The notes: generated by a model not told the origin, from the sequence alone. Shown: positions 47,673 through 57,320, numbered from the stretch's first letter. The stretch is 64,000 bases of DNA from Marisediminitalea aggregata (GCF_900129565.1 NZ_FQWD01000001.1:806001-870000), one strand, 5' to 3'. Translations and numbers: made by a program.

Positions 47673-49169
47673 TCACATGCCGAGGTACTGTTTTAAGAAA
47701 TCGCCGTGAGCAGGTAGCGCTTGAACTTGCTGAGACACATGCTGATGCAGGCCATTAATAAAACGGGTGAGTTCTTCAATGCTCATTTCGTCTGCCACCC
47801 GGTGATACTGTTCAGGCATTAGTCCTTGCCCCAACATCACCTGCGTCCAGGAATCGACCCGGAAGATATCCCCATCATCCAAAAACACCCGGCCGGTTTC
47901 TTTAAACAAATTGATTTTGTGGGTCAGGGAGTCGGGGATCGCCATGCGCTGGCAGTGTTGCCAGAATAGTGAGTCGTCCCGGTTGGTAACTTTGTAGTGC
48001 ATAACAATGAAATCGAGGATCGCGGCCATTTCACTGTTGTACTTGTTGTTGTATTCATCGATAGCGCTTTGGGTTACACCATCGAACGGGAACAAACGCA
48101 GCAGACGAATGATACCAGTCATGATCAGGTGAATGCTGGTGGACTCCAGCGGTTCAATAAAGCCACTGGCTAACCCCAGTGCCACACAGTTTTTATTCCA
48201 GCCCAGGCGGCGTTTGCCCGGAGTAAACTGAATCACCCGGGGGTCGTTAATTGGGTTGCCGGTTACCTGATCCATGAGGGTTTGCTTGGCCTGCTCATCA
48301 CTCATATAGCGACTACAATACACCAGCCCATTGCCCACGCGGTTTTGTAGCGGGATTTGCCAGCGCCAACCGGCTTCATGGGCAACAGAACGGGTAAAGG
48401 GGGCGGGCGCTTCAACGCTTTCAGTTTGCATGGCAACCGCGCGGTCGCAGGGTAACCAGTGTGACCAGTTTTCATATCCGGTATGCAGTGCCTGCTCGAT
48501 CAACAAGCCCTTAAACCCGGTGCAGTCGATAAACAAGTCGCCAGCCAGATTACGCCCGTCTTTTAGGGTTAACGACTCAATATCACCTGACGTGACATTC
48601 ACATTGACCTTGTCGATGTCGCCCTCTACATGAGTAACGCCAAGCTTTTCAGCAAACTGCCGCAGGAATTTACCGTAGGCCACTGCGTCGAAATGGTACG
48701 CAAAGTTAATCGGCATGCGTTCGCTCATGCCAAACTTGTATTGCTGTGCAGCCTTCAATTCAAAGCAGTAGTCGCCAAATGCTGAGCCCAGGCCTTCCTG
48801 CTGCGCGCGCATCCAGAAATGGTGAAATTCACCTGCCCAGCATTCGCGGCCGGTAACGCCAAAGGAGTGGATATAGGCATAATCAGGTTCGCGCCAGTTT
48901 GCGAATTCAATACCCAGTTTAAAGGTGGCATTGGTAGCGCGCATAAAGGCTTTTTCGTCTATGCCCAGCAGTTTGTGGAAAGTGCGAATAGGCGGAATCG
49001 TTGCTTCCCCCACACCGACAATACCGATGTCTTTCGACTCCACCAGCGTTACGTTGACAGACTTGCCAATTAATCGAGACAGGGCTGCGGCGGCCATCCA
49101 GCCAGCCGTTCCGCCACCGGCTATGATGACGTTGTTCACGTTGTTTGAAGAGTTGCCAGGCTTGTTCAT
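47673..49169 (-). CDS. Flavin-dependent halogenase homologue (tryptophan halogenase family), intact motifs
   Basis: This 498-residue protein belongs to the flavin-dependent tryptophan halogenase family. The FAD motif GGGTAGW is at residues 18-24, the Lys expected to carry hypohalous acid is K84 (ATFKLGIEF), the signature WxWxIP is W268-R-W270-Q-I272-P273, and the active-site Glu is E342 (EPLEST). With reduced FAD, oxygen and halide, such enzymes halogenate an electron-rich aromatic such as indole or tryptophan; a flavin reductase partner is not encoded nearby. The gene overlaps the upstream homologue by four bases (ATGA) and lies downstream of a TonB-dependent receptor, an arrangement known for uncharacterised and brominating relatives. 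The natural substrate is unknown. Confidence 0.9.
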   Translation of the reverse strand: MNKPGNSSNNVNNVIIAGGGTAGWMAAAALSRLIGKSVNVTLVESKDIGIVGVGEATIPPIRTFHKLLGIDEKAFMRATNATFKLGIEFANWREPDYAYIHSFGVTGRECWAGEFHHFWMRAQQEGLGSAFGDYCFELKAAQQYKFGMSERMPINFAYHFDAVAYGKFLRQFAEKLGVTHVEGDIDKVNVNVTSGDIESLTLKDGRNLAGDLFIDCTGFKGLLIEQALHTGYENWSHWLPCDRAVAMQTESVEAPAPFTRSVAHEAGWRWQIPLQNRVGNGLVYCSRYMSDEQAKQTLMDQVTGNPINDPRVIQFTPGKRRLGWNKNCVALGLASGFIEPLESTSIHLIMTGIIRLLRLFPFDGVTQSAIDEYNNKYNSEMAAILDFIVMHYKVTNRDDSLFWQHCQRMAIPDSLTHKINLFKETGRVFLDDGDIFRVDSWTQVMLGQGLMPEQYHRVADEMSIEELTRFINGLHQHVSQQVQALPAHGDFLKQYLGM

Positions 49170-50743
49170 AACGTCGCTCCGGATGAGTGTTTATGGCGTT
49201 CACGGATAGCGTTGAGTAACGCCCGGTTATCGGGTAACCCCTGACCAAATTGCATTAGTGTAGCCTGTAATTTTTGAGAAATCGCACCAGCGCGTTTTAG
49301 CATATCGCTGGAATCGGCTAGCGCAGGTGACTCGGTTTTAAAGCCCATGCCGTACAGCACAAACTGATAGCTGGCAGAGGGAAATATTTCTTCGTTTTGC
49401 ACTACGTCGTAGCGTGACGGCGGCTGATATTGCCACAGCGAGAGCAAGCTTTTCAGTGAATCTGGCCAGGTTGCCGGATCGCGATGGGCATTCCAGTAGG
49501 CATCGTTGGTGCGTTGGTTAATGGCATAGTGGAGTTTTACAAAGTCAATGACCCGCGCCCAGCGGTAGGCAAAGCGTTCGTTATAGCGAGCTGCCAGAAT
49601 ACGCATGTGATCGCGATTTTGCGGAAATTGCTCGCATAACATGCGCACACCCAGTTCCACCATGGCAACAGCCGAGGCTTCAAGCGGCTCAATAAACCCG
49701 CTGGCCATTCCCAGCGACAGGCAATTGTGGGTCCAGAACTCACTGCGATAGCCGGGTGAAAACTTCAGCTGTCTGCACGTAGCCTGTTCCACCACATCGT
49801 GTGGGAGTCGCTTAGTTAAATACTGTTTTAAAGACTGTTCAATGTCCTCTGCAGACGCAAAGTCACTGCTGTATACCATGCCCACACCCCGGCGGTGTTG
49901 CAGGCCAATATCCCAGCTCCACCCCTGTGGGTGCGCGGTGGCAAGGGTAGTGGAGGCAATGGTGTTGTCCTGCTCATGGTAGGGCACCTGTACAGCCATA
50001 GCCGAATCGTTCAGCAAAATGTCTTTTACCGAGTGCCAGGGCACATTGTAATGCTTGCCTGCCAGCAACGCCGACTGCCCGCTACAGTCAATAAACAAAT
50101 CTCCCTCAAGGATTTGCCCGCATTGGGTGGTTAGTGCCTTGATATCGCCATTGTGATGACTAACCACCTGGTCGATGTGTGCTTGTACATGACGAACGCC
50201 TAACTGGTTAACGCAATGATCTGACACCATTTCGGCCAACCTGGTGGCGTCGAAGTGATACCCGTAGTTCAGTACGTAGGCATAGTCTGGCGTGGCCAAC
50301 TGCTTGGGCGCTTTGTGCTGTTCGCACAGCTCAGGCTGGACACTGAAAGCGCGATCGTATGGCTTATTGCTGTGAAGCGCTTGCCAGCAGGCGTGTACAT
50401 CAATTTCGGTGTAACCTGCCGGATTGGTGAAGGGGTGATGATAACGGTCGTGCTCACTGCCATCGCGCCAGCCCACAAAGGTGGAGCCTTGCTTAAACGA
50501 CGCCTGGCAATGGGTGATGAATGCCGATTCCGACAAGCCAATTTCGCGGAGTGTGTCACGAAGTGAAGGCCAGGAACCTTCGCCTACGCCAATGGTACTC
50601 ACATCAGGCGACTCAATCAGGGTGATTTCAACGCCCCGATGACGTTCGCCCTGTTTGCCGAGTTTGGCTGCCAGCATACCGGCACATAGCCAGCCCGCGG
50701 TGCCGCCACCGACAATCACAACTTGTTGAATAGGTGCATTCAC
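49166..50743 (-). CDS. Flavin-dependent halogenase homologue with altered signature
   Basis: This 525-residue protein starts at a GTG preceded by AAGGGGA. The FAD motif GGGTAGW (residues 12-18), the catalytic Lys K84 (ASFKQG) and E355 (EPLEAS) are present. The WxWxIP signature reads W275-S-W277-D-I279-G280, with Gly in place of Pro, and Thr/Ser after the Glu is shifted to Ala-Ser. It could be a halogenase of different specificity or an FAD protein that no longer halogenates. It is the second gene of the receptor-halogenase operon and is translationally coupled to the third. Confidence 0.87.
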   Translation of the reverse strand: MNAPIQQVVIVGGGTAGWLCAGMLAAKLGKQGERHRGVEITLIESPDVSTIGVGEGSWPSLRDTLREIGLSESAFITHCQASFKQGSTFVGWRDGSEHDRYHHPFTNPAGYTEIDVHACWQALHSNKPYDRAFSVQPELCEQHKAPKQLATPDYAYVLNYGYHFDATRLAEMVSDHCVNQLGVRHVQAHIDQVVSHHNGDIKALTTQCGQILEGDLFIDCSGQSALLAGKHYNVPWHSVKDILLNDSAMAVQVPYHEQDNTIASTTLATAHPQGWSWDIGLQHRRGVGMVYSSDFASAEDIEQSLKQYLTKRLPHDVVEQATCRQLKFSPGYRSEFWTHNCLSLGMASGFIEPLEASAVAMVELGVRMLCEQFPQNRDHMRILAARYNERFAYRWARVIDFVKLHYAINQRTNDAYWNAHRDPATWPDSLKSLLSLWQYQPPSRYDVVQNEEIFPSASYQFVLYGMGFKTESPALADSSDMLKRAGAISQKLQATLMQFGQGLPDNRALLNAIRERHKHSSGATL

Positions 50744-50792
50744 AACTGCATCCCCTTCACGTAAATTCTGTATAAACGTGACCTACTTTAAC

Positions 50793-50830
50793 GCAAAAAT
50801 GACGCAGGGGGGTCACTTCCCTGCGTCATT
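50793..50830 (-). terminator. Intra-operon terminator/attenuator after TonB receptor
   Basis: A perfect 12-bp stem AATGACGCAGGG/CCCTGCGTCATT with a nine-base loop is followed on the minus strand by ATTTTTGCG, 24 bases after the receptor stop and 50 bases before the first halogenase start. It probably reduces expression of the halogenases relative to the receptor. Confidence 0.75.
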
Positions 50831-50853
50831 CCACTTATTGCTATGAGTACGTG

Positions 50854-53853
50854 TTAGAACTTGTAGCGTACGCCAACGGCATAGCGTGCACCCAGTTCAT
50901 CCAGTCTCCATAGCATGGCACTCGTTCTGCCATGACGGCGGGCATTTTCTTCAGTAATGTTGATCCCTTCCAGCGACACAGTCAGGTCTTCGCTGAAGTC
51001 ATAAGACACGCTGAAGTCGATTTGCGAATAAGCTTCGGTGTAACCCGGCTCGTTCACATATTGCGATGTTGTGTCCAGGAACTTGTCACGCCAGTTATAG
51101 GCGATACGCGCCTGAATACCTTCTTTTTCGTACATCAGGATCAGGTTAGCGGTATCACTCAAACCAACGAGGGCAAACTGGGTTACCGACGGATCAGCGT
51201 TGTTGTCAAAGCCGATATCACCCGTAACGGTGGTGTAGTTACCCATTACGCCAAAACCACTCTCGCCAAAGAAGTGCTGTGCCGCCAACTCGAAACCATA
51301 GATGTTGGCCGCGCGGTTGTTAACCGGCTTAGAGTTAATGAAGGTCATTAACGGATCATCGGCATTTGGCAGTACATCGTAAGCAGCTTCAAACTGCTCG
51401 TCGGTCATTGAGTCATAGTCGACGCCATTTTCCATTGCAGCCACCATGTTGAACAAGGTGGTGTCACTTAATGGAATGCCTAAGCGCTCCAGTTCAGCAG
51501 CAGCAGCCTGTGCACGAGGGCCGGCAGTCGCGTCGCGCAGACCAAAGATGTTCTCTTCAACCTGTTCGTTACCAATGAAGTTTTTCACGCGCTTGTCGTA
51601 GAAACCTAATGACACATAGCTGGTTTCGTCGAAGTAGTACTCGAACGACAGATCAAGGTTATCTGATTCCAGAGGCACCAGCGCAGGGTTACCAGAACTT
51701 GCCGTTGCAGTAGCACCGCCCGTTAACAGCGTCGGACCGCTAGGTGGTGATACCGTCGCTGCTGCACTCAGATTGTTATACGTTGGGCGAGCAATGGTTT
51801 TGCTGTAAGAGAAACGGGCAATCATGTTCTCTGCCACTTCGATATCGAAGTCCAACGCAGGCAAGATGTGGTCGTAGCTTGAATCCACGCTTACGTCTTC
51901 CATGTCGCTACCAAAGCGCACGTTGAAGTCGTTATTACCTTCCCAGGCAATACCACTTGGCAGACTGATGTTCGCAATTGAGGTCACATCGGTATTTTCA
52001 TATCGTACACCGGTTAACAGGTTATACGGCATGCCATTAAGTTCACCGTCTAAATCAAACTCGAAATACACAGCGGTAATGTCTTCTTTGATAGTACGGT
52101 TGGTGGCAAACGGGTTGTCAGCAACTAAGTTAAAGCCGTACTCAGATGCAGCAAATGCACCCAGTTCAGCCACGCTACCGGTAAAGCCCTGAGAAAAAAT
52201 ACCGGTGGTATTAAAGTCGCTGAACTCCTTCGCCAAATCCAGTGGCGTCAGGATACCTGCTGGTAATTCACCTGGGTTTTCGATACCCCAGTTACCCATA
52301 GTGTGACGAGTCAGGGATTGCAGCGAGGTGCTCTCCATAGAACGAGACTCGATACCGAAGTTAATGCTGCCAGAGTCCATTGCATATGAACCGTCCAGGC
52401 GAGCCTGGGTGATTTCAGTATCTTGTAGCGAGTAGTTCATATCCAGGATAGACGTACCTACGTCGTCCTGATCAAGCACACCATTGGGGTTCAGGTTGCC
52501 ACGAGCAACATCGTCGTAATCCACCAGCATGATGGGGAAGTCACCGCTGAAGTCAGCACCCTGACCGCGCACTACGTTTGCACCCAAGCCTAAGTTTGTC
52601 CAGGTACCGTAAGGTGCATCCGGACGACCTTCTGCTGATGAGTTGTGGAAGTCAAATTCCAGGGTTAAATCGTCATTGACAAAGTACTCGATGTTCAGGC
52701 CAATCGATTTGTTTTCATTAACCTGATTGAGTTCCTGCATAGCCAGACCTAAGTCACGAGGCAGTAAGTCACGACGTTCCTGCGTAATGTGGATAGGCGT
52801 TTTTACCGTTTCATCGTCAAACGTTAGCTCGGTGAAATAACGGTCGTCCATCCAGATAGACTGTTCAGCACGCGCTTCGAACAGATCTTGTTTTGAATAG
52901 GTGTAGTCCAGCGTCGCTACCATATTGTCGCTTGGTGCATACTGGAATGTCAGCTGAGCGTTGGTTCTTTCACGCTCTCGGTCAGCCATGAAGTAACGTA
53001 GATCAGACGGGATAGCGAAAAGCTGACCCATTGCTGGTGCATTGTTCAGTACAACCGGGTCGCCACTGTCCGGATTAGATGGATCCGGAGATTGCGGAAT
53101 AGAGCCGTCAAATGGATTAACACGCCATTGGTTTACGAAAGCACCTTGTGACGCGCTGTCACGTTGCTGGAATGAACCTGTAAAGGTAAAACCAAAGGTT
53201 TCATCATCGCTGACGAAGTTGATCATGCCTGAGACTTCAGGTGTAACATCATCGCCAACGCGGTTGGTTGTATCAGTTAGTGCTTTAGCACCCACACTTG
53301 CGGTAAAACCGGTTTCAGCGGCATCAAACGGACGCGAAGTACGGATGTTAATTGATGCACCAATACCACCTGTCGCAATACTTGCACGGCCAGTTTTGTA
53401 TACTTCAACCGCGCGAACACTTTCTGACGCCAAATCAGAGAAATCAAATGCACGAGAGTTCGGTGCACCACCGCCGCCCGGCAACGCAGAGCCTGGCATG
53501 GTTCTGCCATTCAGAGTAACCATGTTGAAGTCGGGTCCGAAACCACGGGCCGTAACCTGATTACCTTCGCCGTTATTACGGCTAATAGAGATACCTGTAA
53601 TACGTTGTAATGATTCTGCCAGGTTGGTATCGGGGAACTTACCAATATCAACCGCAGAGATAGCATCAACTACCCCGGCTGAATCACGTTTGATGCCCAT
53701 TGATTCCTGAACACTGCCGCGAATACCGGTTACCTGAATAACTTCAACGTCATCCTTTGCGTCCTGTGCATGTACCGGGAACAGTAAACCTGATCCCAGT
53801 ATTAAAGACAGACTGGTCGCAATTTTGGTTTTCTTAAGAATTGTGTGTGTCAC
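50854..53853 (-). CDS. TonB-dependent outer-membrane receptor (Xanthomonas/Caulobacter type)
   Basis: This 999-residue protein starts at GTG 53853, preceded by GAGAG; a TTG 15 codons upstream is less likely. It has a signal peptide (cut after VHAQ, about residue 30), a TonB-box-like VEVIQVTG, a plug domain (about 45-175: GKFPDTNLAESLQRITGISI, VTARGFGPDFNMVTLNGR) and a long 22-stranded barrel ending in ARYAVGVRYKF, a proper C-terminal Phe. The plug sequence is that of the TIGR01782-type receptors, many of which take up oligosaccharides. The neighbouring GH1, sugar symporter and LacI genes point to a beta-glucoside as substrate. Operator-like palindromes lie 45-103 bases upstream of the start. 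Confidence 0.93.
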   Translation of the reverse strand: MTHTILKKTKIATSLSLILGSGLLFPVHAQDAKDDVEVIQVTGIRGSVQESMGIKRDSAGVVDAISAVDIGKFPDTNLAESLQRITGISISRNNGEGNQVTARGFGPDFNMVTLNGRTMPGSALPGGGGAPNSRAFDFSDLASESVRAVEVYKTGRASIATGGIGASINIRTSRPFDAAETGFTASVGAKALTDTTNRVGDDVTPEVSGMINFVSDDETFGFTFTGSFQQRDSASQGAFVNQWRVNPFDGSIPQSPDPSNPDSGDPVVLNNAPAMGQLFAIPSDLRYFMADRERERTNAQLTFQYAPSDNMVATLDYTYSKQDLFEARAEQSIWMDDRYFTELTFDDETVKTPIHITQERRDLLPRDLGLAMQELNQVNENKSIGLNIEYFVNDDLTLEFDFHNSSAEGRPDAPYGTWTNLGLGANVVRGQGADFSGDFPIMLVDYDDVARGNLNPNGVLDQDDVGTSILDMNYSLQDTEITQARLDGSYAMDSGSINFGIESRSMESTSLQSLTRHTMGNWGIENPGELPAGILTPLDLAKEFSDFNTTGIFSQGFTGSVAELGAFAASEYGFNLVADNPFATNRTIKEDITAVYFEFDLDGELNGMPYNLLTGVRYENTDVTSIANISLPSGIAWEGNNDFNVRFGSDMEDVSVDSSYDHILPALDFDIEVAENMIARFSYSKTIARPTYNNLSAAATVSPPSGPTLLTGGATATASSGNPALVPLESDNLDLSFEYYFDETSYVSLGFYDKRVKNFIGNEQVEENIFGLRDATAGPRAQAAAAELERLGIPLSDTTLFNMVAAMENGVDYDSMTDEQFEAAYDVLPNADDPLMTFINSKPVNNRAANIYGFELAAQHFFGESGFGVMGNYTTVTGDIGFDNNADPSVTQFALVGLSDTANLILMYEKEGIQARIAYNWRDKFLDTTSQYVNEPGYTEAYSQIDFSVSYDFSEDLTVSLEGINITEENARRHGRTSAMLWRLDELGARYAVGVRYKF

Positions 53854-53897
53854 CGTCTTTCTCTCTTCATTTGTTGTGCTTGAAATTAGCGCTTTCA

Positions 53898-53911
53898 AGA
53901 AAGGGCTTTCT
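53898..53911. promoter_or_regulatory. LacI-type operator, imperfect copy
   Basis: AGAAAGGGCTTTCT differs from the perfect palindrome AGAAAGCGCTTTCT at one central base. It lies 45 bases upstream of the receptor start. A half-site GCGCTTTC directly adjoins it on the left. Confidence 0.65.
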
Positions 53912-53942
53912 CAGCCCTGTGCACAAATAGGCACACCCAACA

Positions 53943-53956
53943 AGAAAGCGCTTTCT
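53943..53956. promoter_or_regulatory. LacI-type operator, perfect copy 1
   Basis: AGAAAGCGCTTTCT is a perfect 14-bp palindrome with a central CG, the usual form of LacI/GalR-family operators. It lies about 90 bases upstream of the receptor start, 45 bases from the imperfect copy. Confidence 0.8.
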
Positions 53957-54158
53957 CAAGCTATAAGATCACCCAATAAAGATCAACATATTTTTTACAT
54001 TACCAAAATTTCATAATGCGATTAGTTAACAAAACACATGACAAAGTAAGAATTTTATAGTTCAAATACAGATATATAGCGTTGCATAACTCAAGTGATT
54101 TGAAATTTACGTTTATTTAAAAAAATTTTCACTGGTTAAATAATTTACGATAATTTAA

Positions 54159-54172
54159 AGAAAGCGCTTTCT
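54159..54172. promoter_or_regulatory. LacI-type operator, perfect copy 2
   Basis: This is an identical 14-bp palindrome to the copy at 53943, about 140 bases upstream of the GH1 start. It would overlap the -35 region of a candidate GH1 promoter. Confidence 0.8.
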
Positions 54173-54310
54173 CGTAATCTTCAAATTATGCTATAAACCA
54201 AACACATTTTACGCTGCCGTTCTTTTTTGTCAGTTTTACGGGCAGCATCACAACTAACCGTTCAGGTGAATAACGGATGTCCAACCTGGCTCTTAGGAAC
54301 GCTCAACATC

Positions 54311-55648
54311 ATGAAAACAATTAATCTTCCACTGGACAGCGCACTTCGCGACCGTTCTTTTTTATTTGGCACCGCAACGTCGTCGTTTCAGATCGAAGGT
54401 GCGGCAGACAGCCGACTGAAATCGATTTGGGATACCTTTTGCGAACAGGAAGGCAAAATAGCTGACAAAAGTGATGGTTTGATCGCCTGTGAGCATGTCG
54501 CTCGATTTAAAGAGGATGTCGACCTTCTACAGGAAATGGGAGTTGATGCCTATCGGTTTTCCATCTCGTGGCCAAGAGTGATGCAACAAAATGGCGAACT
54601 CAACCCACAGGGCGTGCAATTTTATATCGATTTATTGGACGAGCTGGCCAGCCGGGGGATTCAGGCTTTTGCTACGCTTTATCACTGGGACTTACCACAA
54701 TACCTGGAAGACCTGGGCGGTTGGTTAAACCGCGATACCGCCTATGCATTTCAACAATATGTGGAAAAAATCACACAGGCATTAGGCACCCGGGTTCAGG
54801 CCTACGCTACATTTAATGAGCCTTTCTGCTCTGCCTATTTAGGGTATGAGATTGGTGTGCATGCACCGGGCAAAACGGGTCGAAAGCAGGGCAGGACCGC
54901 AGCACATCATATCCTGCTGGCTCATGGACTTGGCATGCAGGCACTTCGCGAACACGCTCCACATGCGAAAAACGGTATCGTGCTTAACTTCACGCCTTGC
55001 TATCCGGTGTCGGAAACCCCTGCAGATCAGCTTGCCACTATTTACGCCGACGAATACATTAATCAATGGTACATGCAGCCCGTCATGGAAGGCAGTTACC
55101 CACCTGTGTTAGAAAAACTCGCCCCTGAAGACAAGCCCGACATTCAGCCGGGTGACATGGAAATCATCTGCCAGCCACTGGATTTTCTGGGCGTCAACTT
55201 TTATACCCGACTGACCTATTCCGCAGCCGAAACAAAGGGCGAGCTATACACAGAGCATGCGCATCGGGAGCCCAAAACCGATATTGGCTGGGAAATTTAT
55301 CCCCAGGCATTTTACGATCTACTGACGTCGCTGAATGCCCGCTATGATTTACCGCCCATCTACATAACAGAAAATGGTGCGGCAATGGCTGACAAGCTCG
55401 TCAATGGCGAAGTCGCCGACAACGACAGAATCGATTACTATGAAGCGCATTTGTGTGCATTGTCCGATGCCATAGATGCGGGTGTTAATGTCGCTGGTTA
55501 TTTTGCCTGGAGCCTGATGGACAACTTTGAATGGGCAGAAGGCTACGTGAAGCGGTTTGGATTGGTTTATGTTGATTTTGAAACCCAGACCCGTCTGTTT
55601 AAGCACAGCGCACACGCTTATAAGTTGTTGTTAGCACAGCGTTCATAA
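54311..55648 (+). CDS. GH1 family beta-glucosidase
   Basis: This 445-residue enzyme has the full GH1 TIM-barrel length. The acid/base E170 lies in TFNEPF and the nucleophile E354 in ITENGA; the N-terminal FLFGTATSSFQIEGA is the family signature. It hydrolyses beta-glucosides (cellobiose, laminaribiose or aryl glucosides). There is no signal peptide, so it acts in the cytosol on imported sugars. ATG 54311 is chosen by family comparison; the frame runs 28 codons further upstream. The symporter gene follows at 12 bases, so the two form an operon. Confidence 0.94.
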   Translation: MKTINLPLDSALRDRSFLFGTATSSFQIEGAADSRLKSIWDTFCEQEGKIADKSDGLIACEHVARFKEDVDLLQEMGVDAYRFSISWPRVMQQNGELNPQGVQFYIDLLDELASRGIQAFATLYHWDLPQYLEDLGGWLNRDTAYAFQQYVEKITQALGTRVQAYATFNEPFCSAYLGYEIGVHAPGKTGRKQGRTAAHHILLAHGLGMQALREHAPHAKNGIVLNFTPCYPVSETPADQLATIYADEYINQWYMQPVMEGSYPPVLEKLAPEDKPDIQPGDMEIICQPLDFLGVNFYTRLTYSAAETKGELYTEHAHREPKTDIGWEIYPQAFYDLLTSLNARYDLPPIYITENGAAMADKLVNGEVADNDRIDYYEAHLCALSDAIDAGVNVAGYFAWSLMDNFEWAEGYVKRFGLVYVDFETQTRLFKHSAHAYKLLLAQRS

Positions 55649-55660
55649 AGGAGTAAGAGC

Positions 55661-57220
55661 ATGTCTCAGTCACTTAGTGTAAAAGAAAAGATTGGTTATG
55701 GGCTGGGGGATGCTGCAGCAAATTTAGTATGGCGTGGCGCGCTGGCGTACCTTGCCGTATTTTACACCGACACCTTCGGCATAAGTGCGGCGGCAGCAGC
55801 CATGTTGTTCCTGGTGGTGCGGCTGTCTGACGGCGTAACCGATATCATTATGGGCATGATTGCGGACCGCACAAATACTGCAATGGGTAAGTTTCGGCCC
55901 TGGATATTAGCGTCTACCCCGTTTCTGGGATTATTCATGATCCTGTGTTTTACCACCCCGTCGTTTTCAGACACGGGTAAACTGGTATACGCATACATCA
56001 CCTACATTGGCCTGACCCTGGCGTACACCGCAAACAACGTACCTTATTCAGCCCTTATGGGGGTAATGACCGAAGATGACCACGAACGTACCAAGTTATC
56101 TGGTTTCCGGTTTGCTGGCGCGTTTCTTGGCGGATTACTGGTTATGGGCTTTCTGCCTATGCTGGTTGCCTTTTTCGGCGGCGACGGGGAAAACGACGCA
56201 ATAGGTTACCAGTACACCATGTACGTATTTGCCGCACTCCTGGTTGCGCTTATGCTGATCACGGTATTTACGACCAAAGAGCGGATTACCCCGCACCAGC
56301 AAGCCAAGACCAGCCTCGGTAAAGAATTAGGGGATCTGTCAAAACAACTGCCGTTTATCTTAATACCCCTGTCTGCCATTACCGCATTCTTTTATTACCG
56401 GGACTTAATGACCGGGGCAGCGTTTGTCATTGTGATGCTTCTTAGCTGGTGGTTCGTCAAAAAGTTAGTGGCGCGCCCGGAATCTCAGAATTCGCGTTCT
56501 CAACAAGACATCATAGACTTGCTGACCAATAAACCCTGGTTGATATTGCTGGGCATGGGCTTTTTAACCATGATGTTTAACGGTATCCGATACGGGGTTA
56601 TTGCTTATTACTTCAAGTACTTCCTGAACGACGCATCGCTCACCGGACAGTATTTTATTGTGCTGCTGGTGGTGTCTATCGCCGGGGCATTTGCTACCCC
56701 TTGGCTGGCTAAGCGTTTTGGCCGGAAACAATTATTCATTGCGTCGTTATTGATAAGTAGCATTATCACCACCGGAATCTACTGGGTACCCATGGGTGAA
56801 CAAGGCGTATTACCGCTGTTTCTTTTGGGTGGGGCCGCGGAATTTTTTGCAGCCATTATGCCCACCCTGTTTTTCTCTATGTTAGGAGATTCTGCGGATT
56901 ACAACGAATGGCGCACCGGGCGTCGGGCAACCGGATTAACCTATTCTGCGGGTTCCTTTGTACAGAAAACCGGTGGTGGATTCGCAGGCGCTTTAGTTTT
57001 ATTGGTGCTCGGCGCCTACGGATATGACGGTATGGACGCCTCGACCATTAGCAATTCGCTGCCCGGGATGCAGTCATTGATGAGTTGGATCCCTGCCTGC
57101 TTTGGATTTGCCGGCGCCGGATTGATCCTATTTTATCCACTCACCGACAGCAGCCAAAAGGAACTGACAGAAACCCTGCAGCAACGACGAGCGGCTGATG
57201 AAAATGCGGCGACGGTATAA
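55661..57220 (+). CDS. GPH-family (MelB-like) sugar:cation symporter
   Basis: This 519-residue inner-membrane protein has about 12 hydrophobic segments and the GPH motifs: GYGLGDAAANLVW at the N-terminus, RLSDGVTDIIMGMIADRT and MGKFRPWIL in the first half. These carriers import glycosides with Na+ or H+. AAGGAG precedes the ATG. The size is at the upper end of the family because of a charged loop near residues 205-250. Its place between GH1 and LacI points to beta-glucoside import from the periplasm. Confidence 0.92.
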   Translation: MSQSLSVKEKIGYGLGDAAANLVWRGALAYLAVFYTDTFGISAAAAAMLFLVVRLSDGVTDIIMGMIADRTNTAMGKFRPWILASTPFLGLFMILCFTTPSFSDTGKLVYAYITYIGLTLAYTANNVPYSALMGVMTEDDHERTKLSGFRFAGAFLGGLLVMGFLPMLVAFFGGDGENDAIGYQYTMYVFAALLVALMLITVFTTKERITPHQQAKTSLGKELGDLSKQLPFILIPLSAITAFFYYRDLMTGAAFVIVMLLSWWFVKKLVARPESQNSRSQQDIIDLLTNKPWLILLGMGFLTMMFNGIRYGVIAYYFKYFLNDASLTGQYFIVLLVVSIAGAFATPWLAKRFGRKQLFIASLLISSIITTGIYWVPMGEQGVLPLFLLGGAAEFFAAIMPTLFFSMLGDSADYNEWRTGRRATGLTYSAGSFVQKTGGGFAGALVLLVLGAYGYDGMDASTISNSLPGMQSLMSWIPACFGFAGAGLILFYPLTDSSQKELTETLQQRRAADENAATV

Positions 57221-57320
57221 AAGTCGCCCTTTCGCCTAAAGATTAAACCTGAATGCGGGCGCTTTACAATCGCAGTGGAGACCGTAAACTGCCCAATAAT
57301 ACAAAGAACAGAGAGTCAGC

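Larger units (their letters stand above)
53854..54310. promoter_or_regulatory. Divergent control region of the glucoside locus
   Basis: These 457 bases separate the TonB receptor from the GH1 gene. Two palindromes lie close to the receptor and one closer to GH1. The middle part (about 54000-54160) is strongly AT-rich. A possible GH1 promoter has a -10 element TATAAA at 54192-54197, with the -35 position falling inside the third palindrome; this is a reading by eye. No small gene is apparent. Confidence 0.6.

Noticed and set aside
47673..50743. Halogenases as part of a natural-product biosynthetic cluster
   Set aside because: No NRPS, PKS, prenyltransferase or tryptophan-modifying genes are nearby; the neighbours are sugar-uptake genes.
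53042..53560. 172-codon frame opposite the TonB receptor
   Set aside because: The receptor plug domain on the minus strand is fully conserved; the frame is a shadow.
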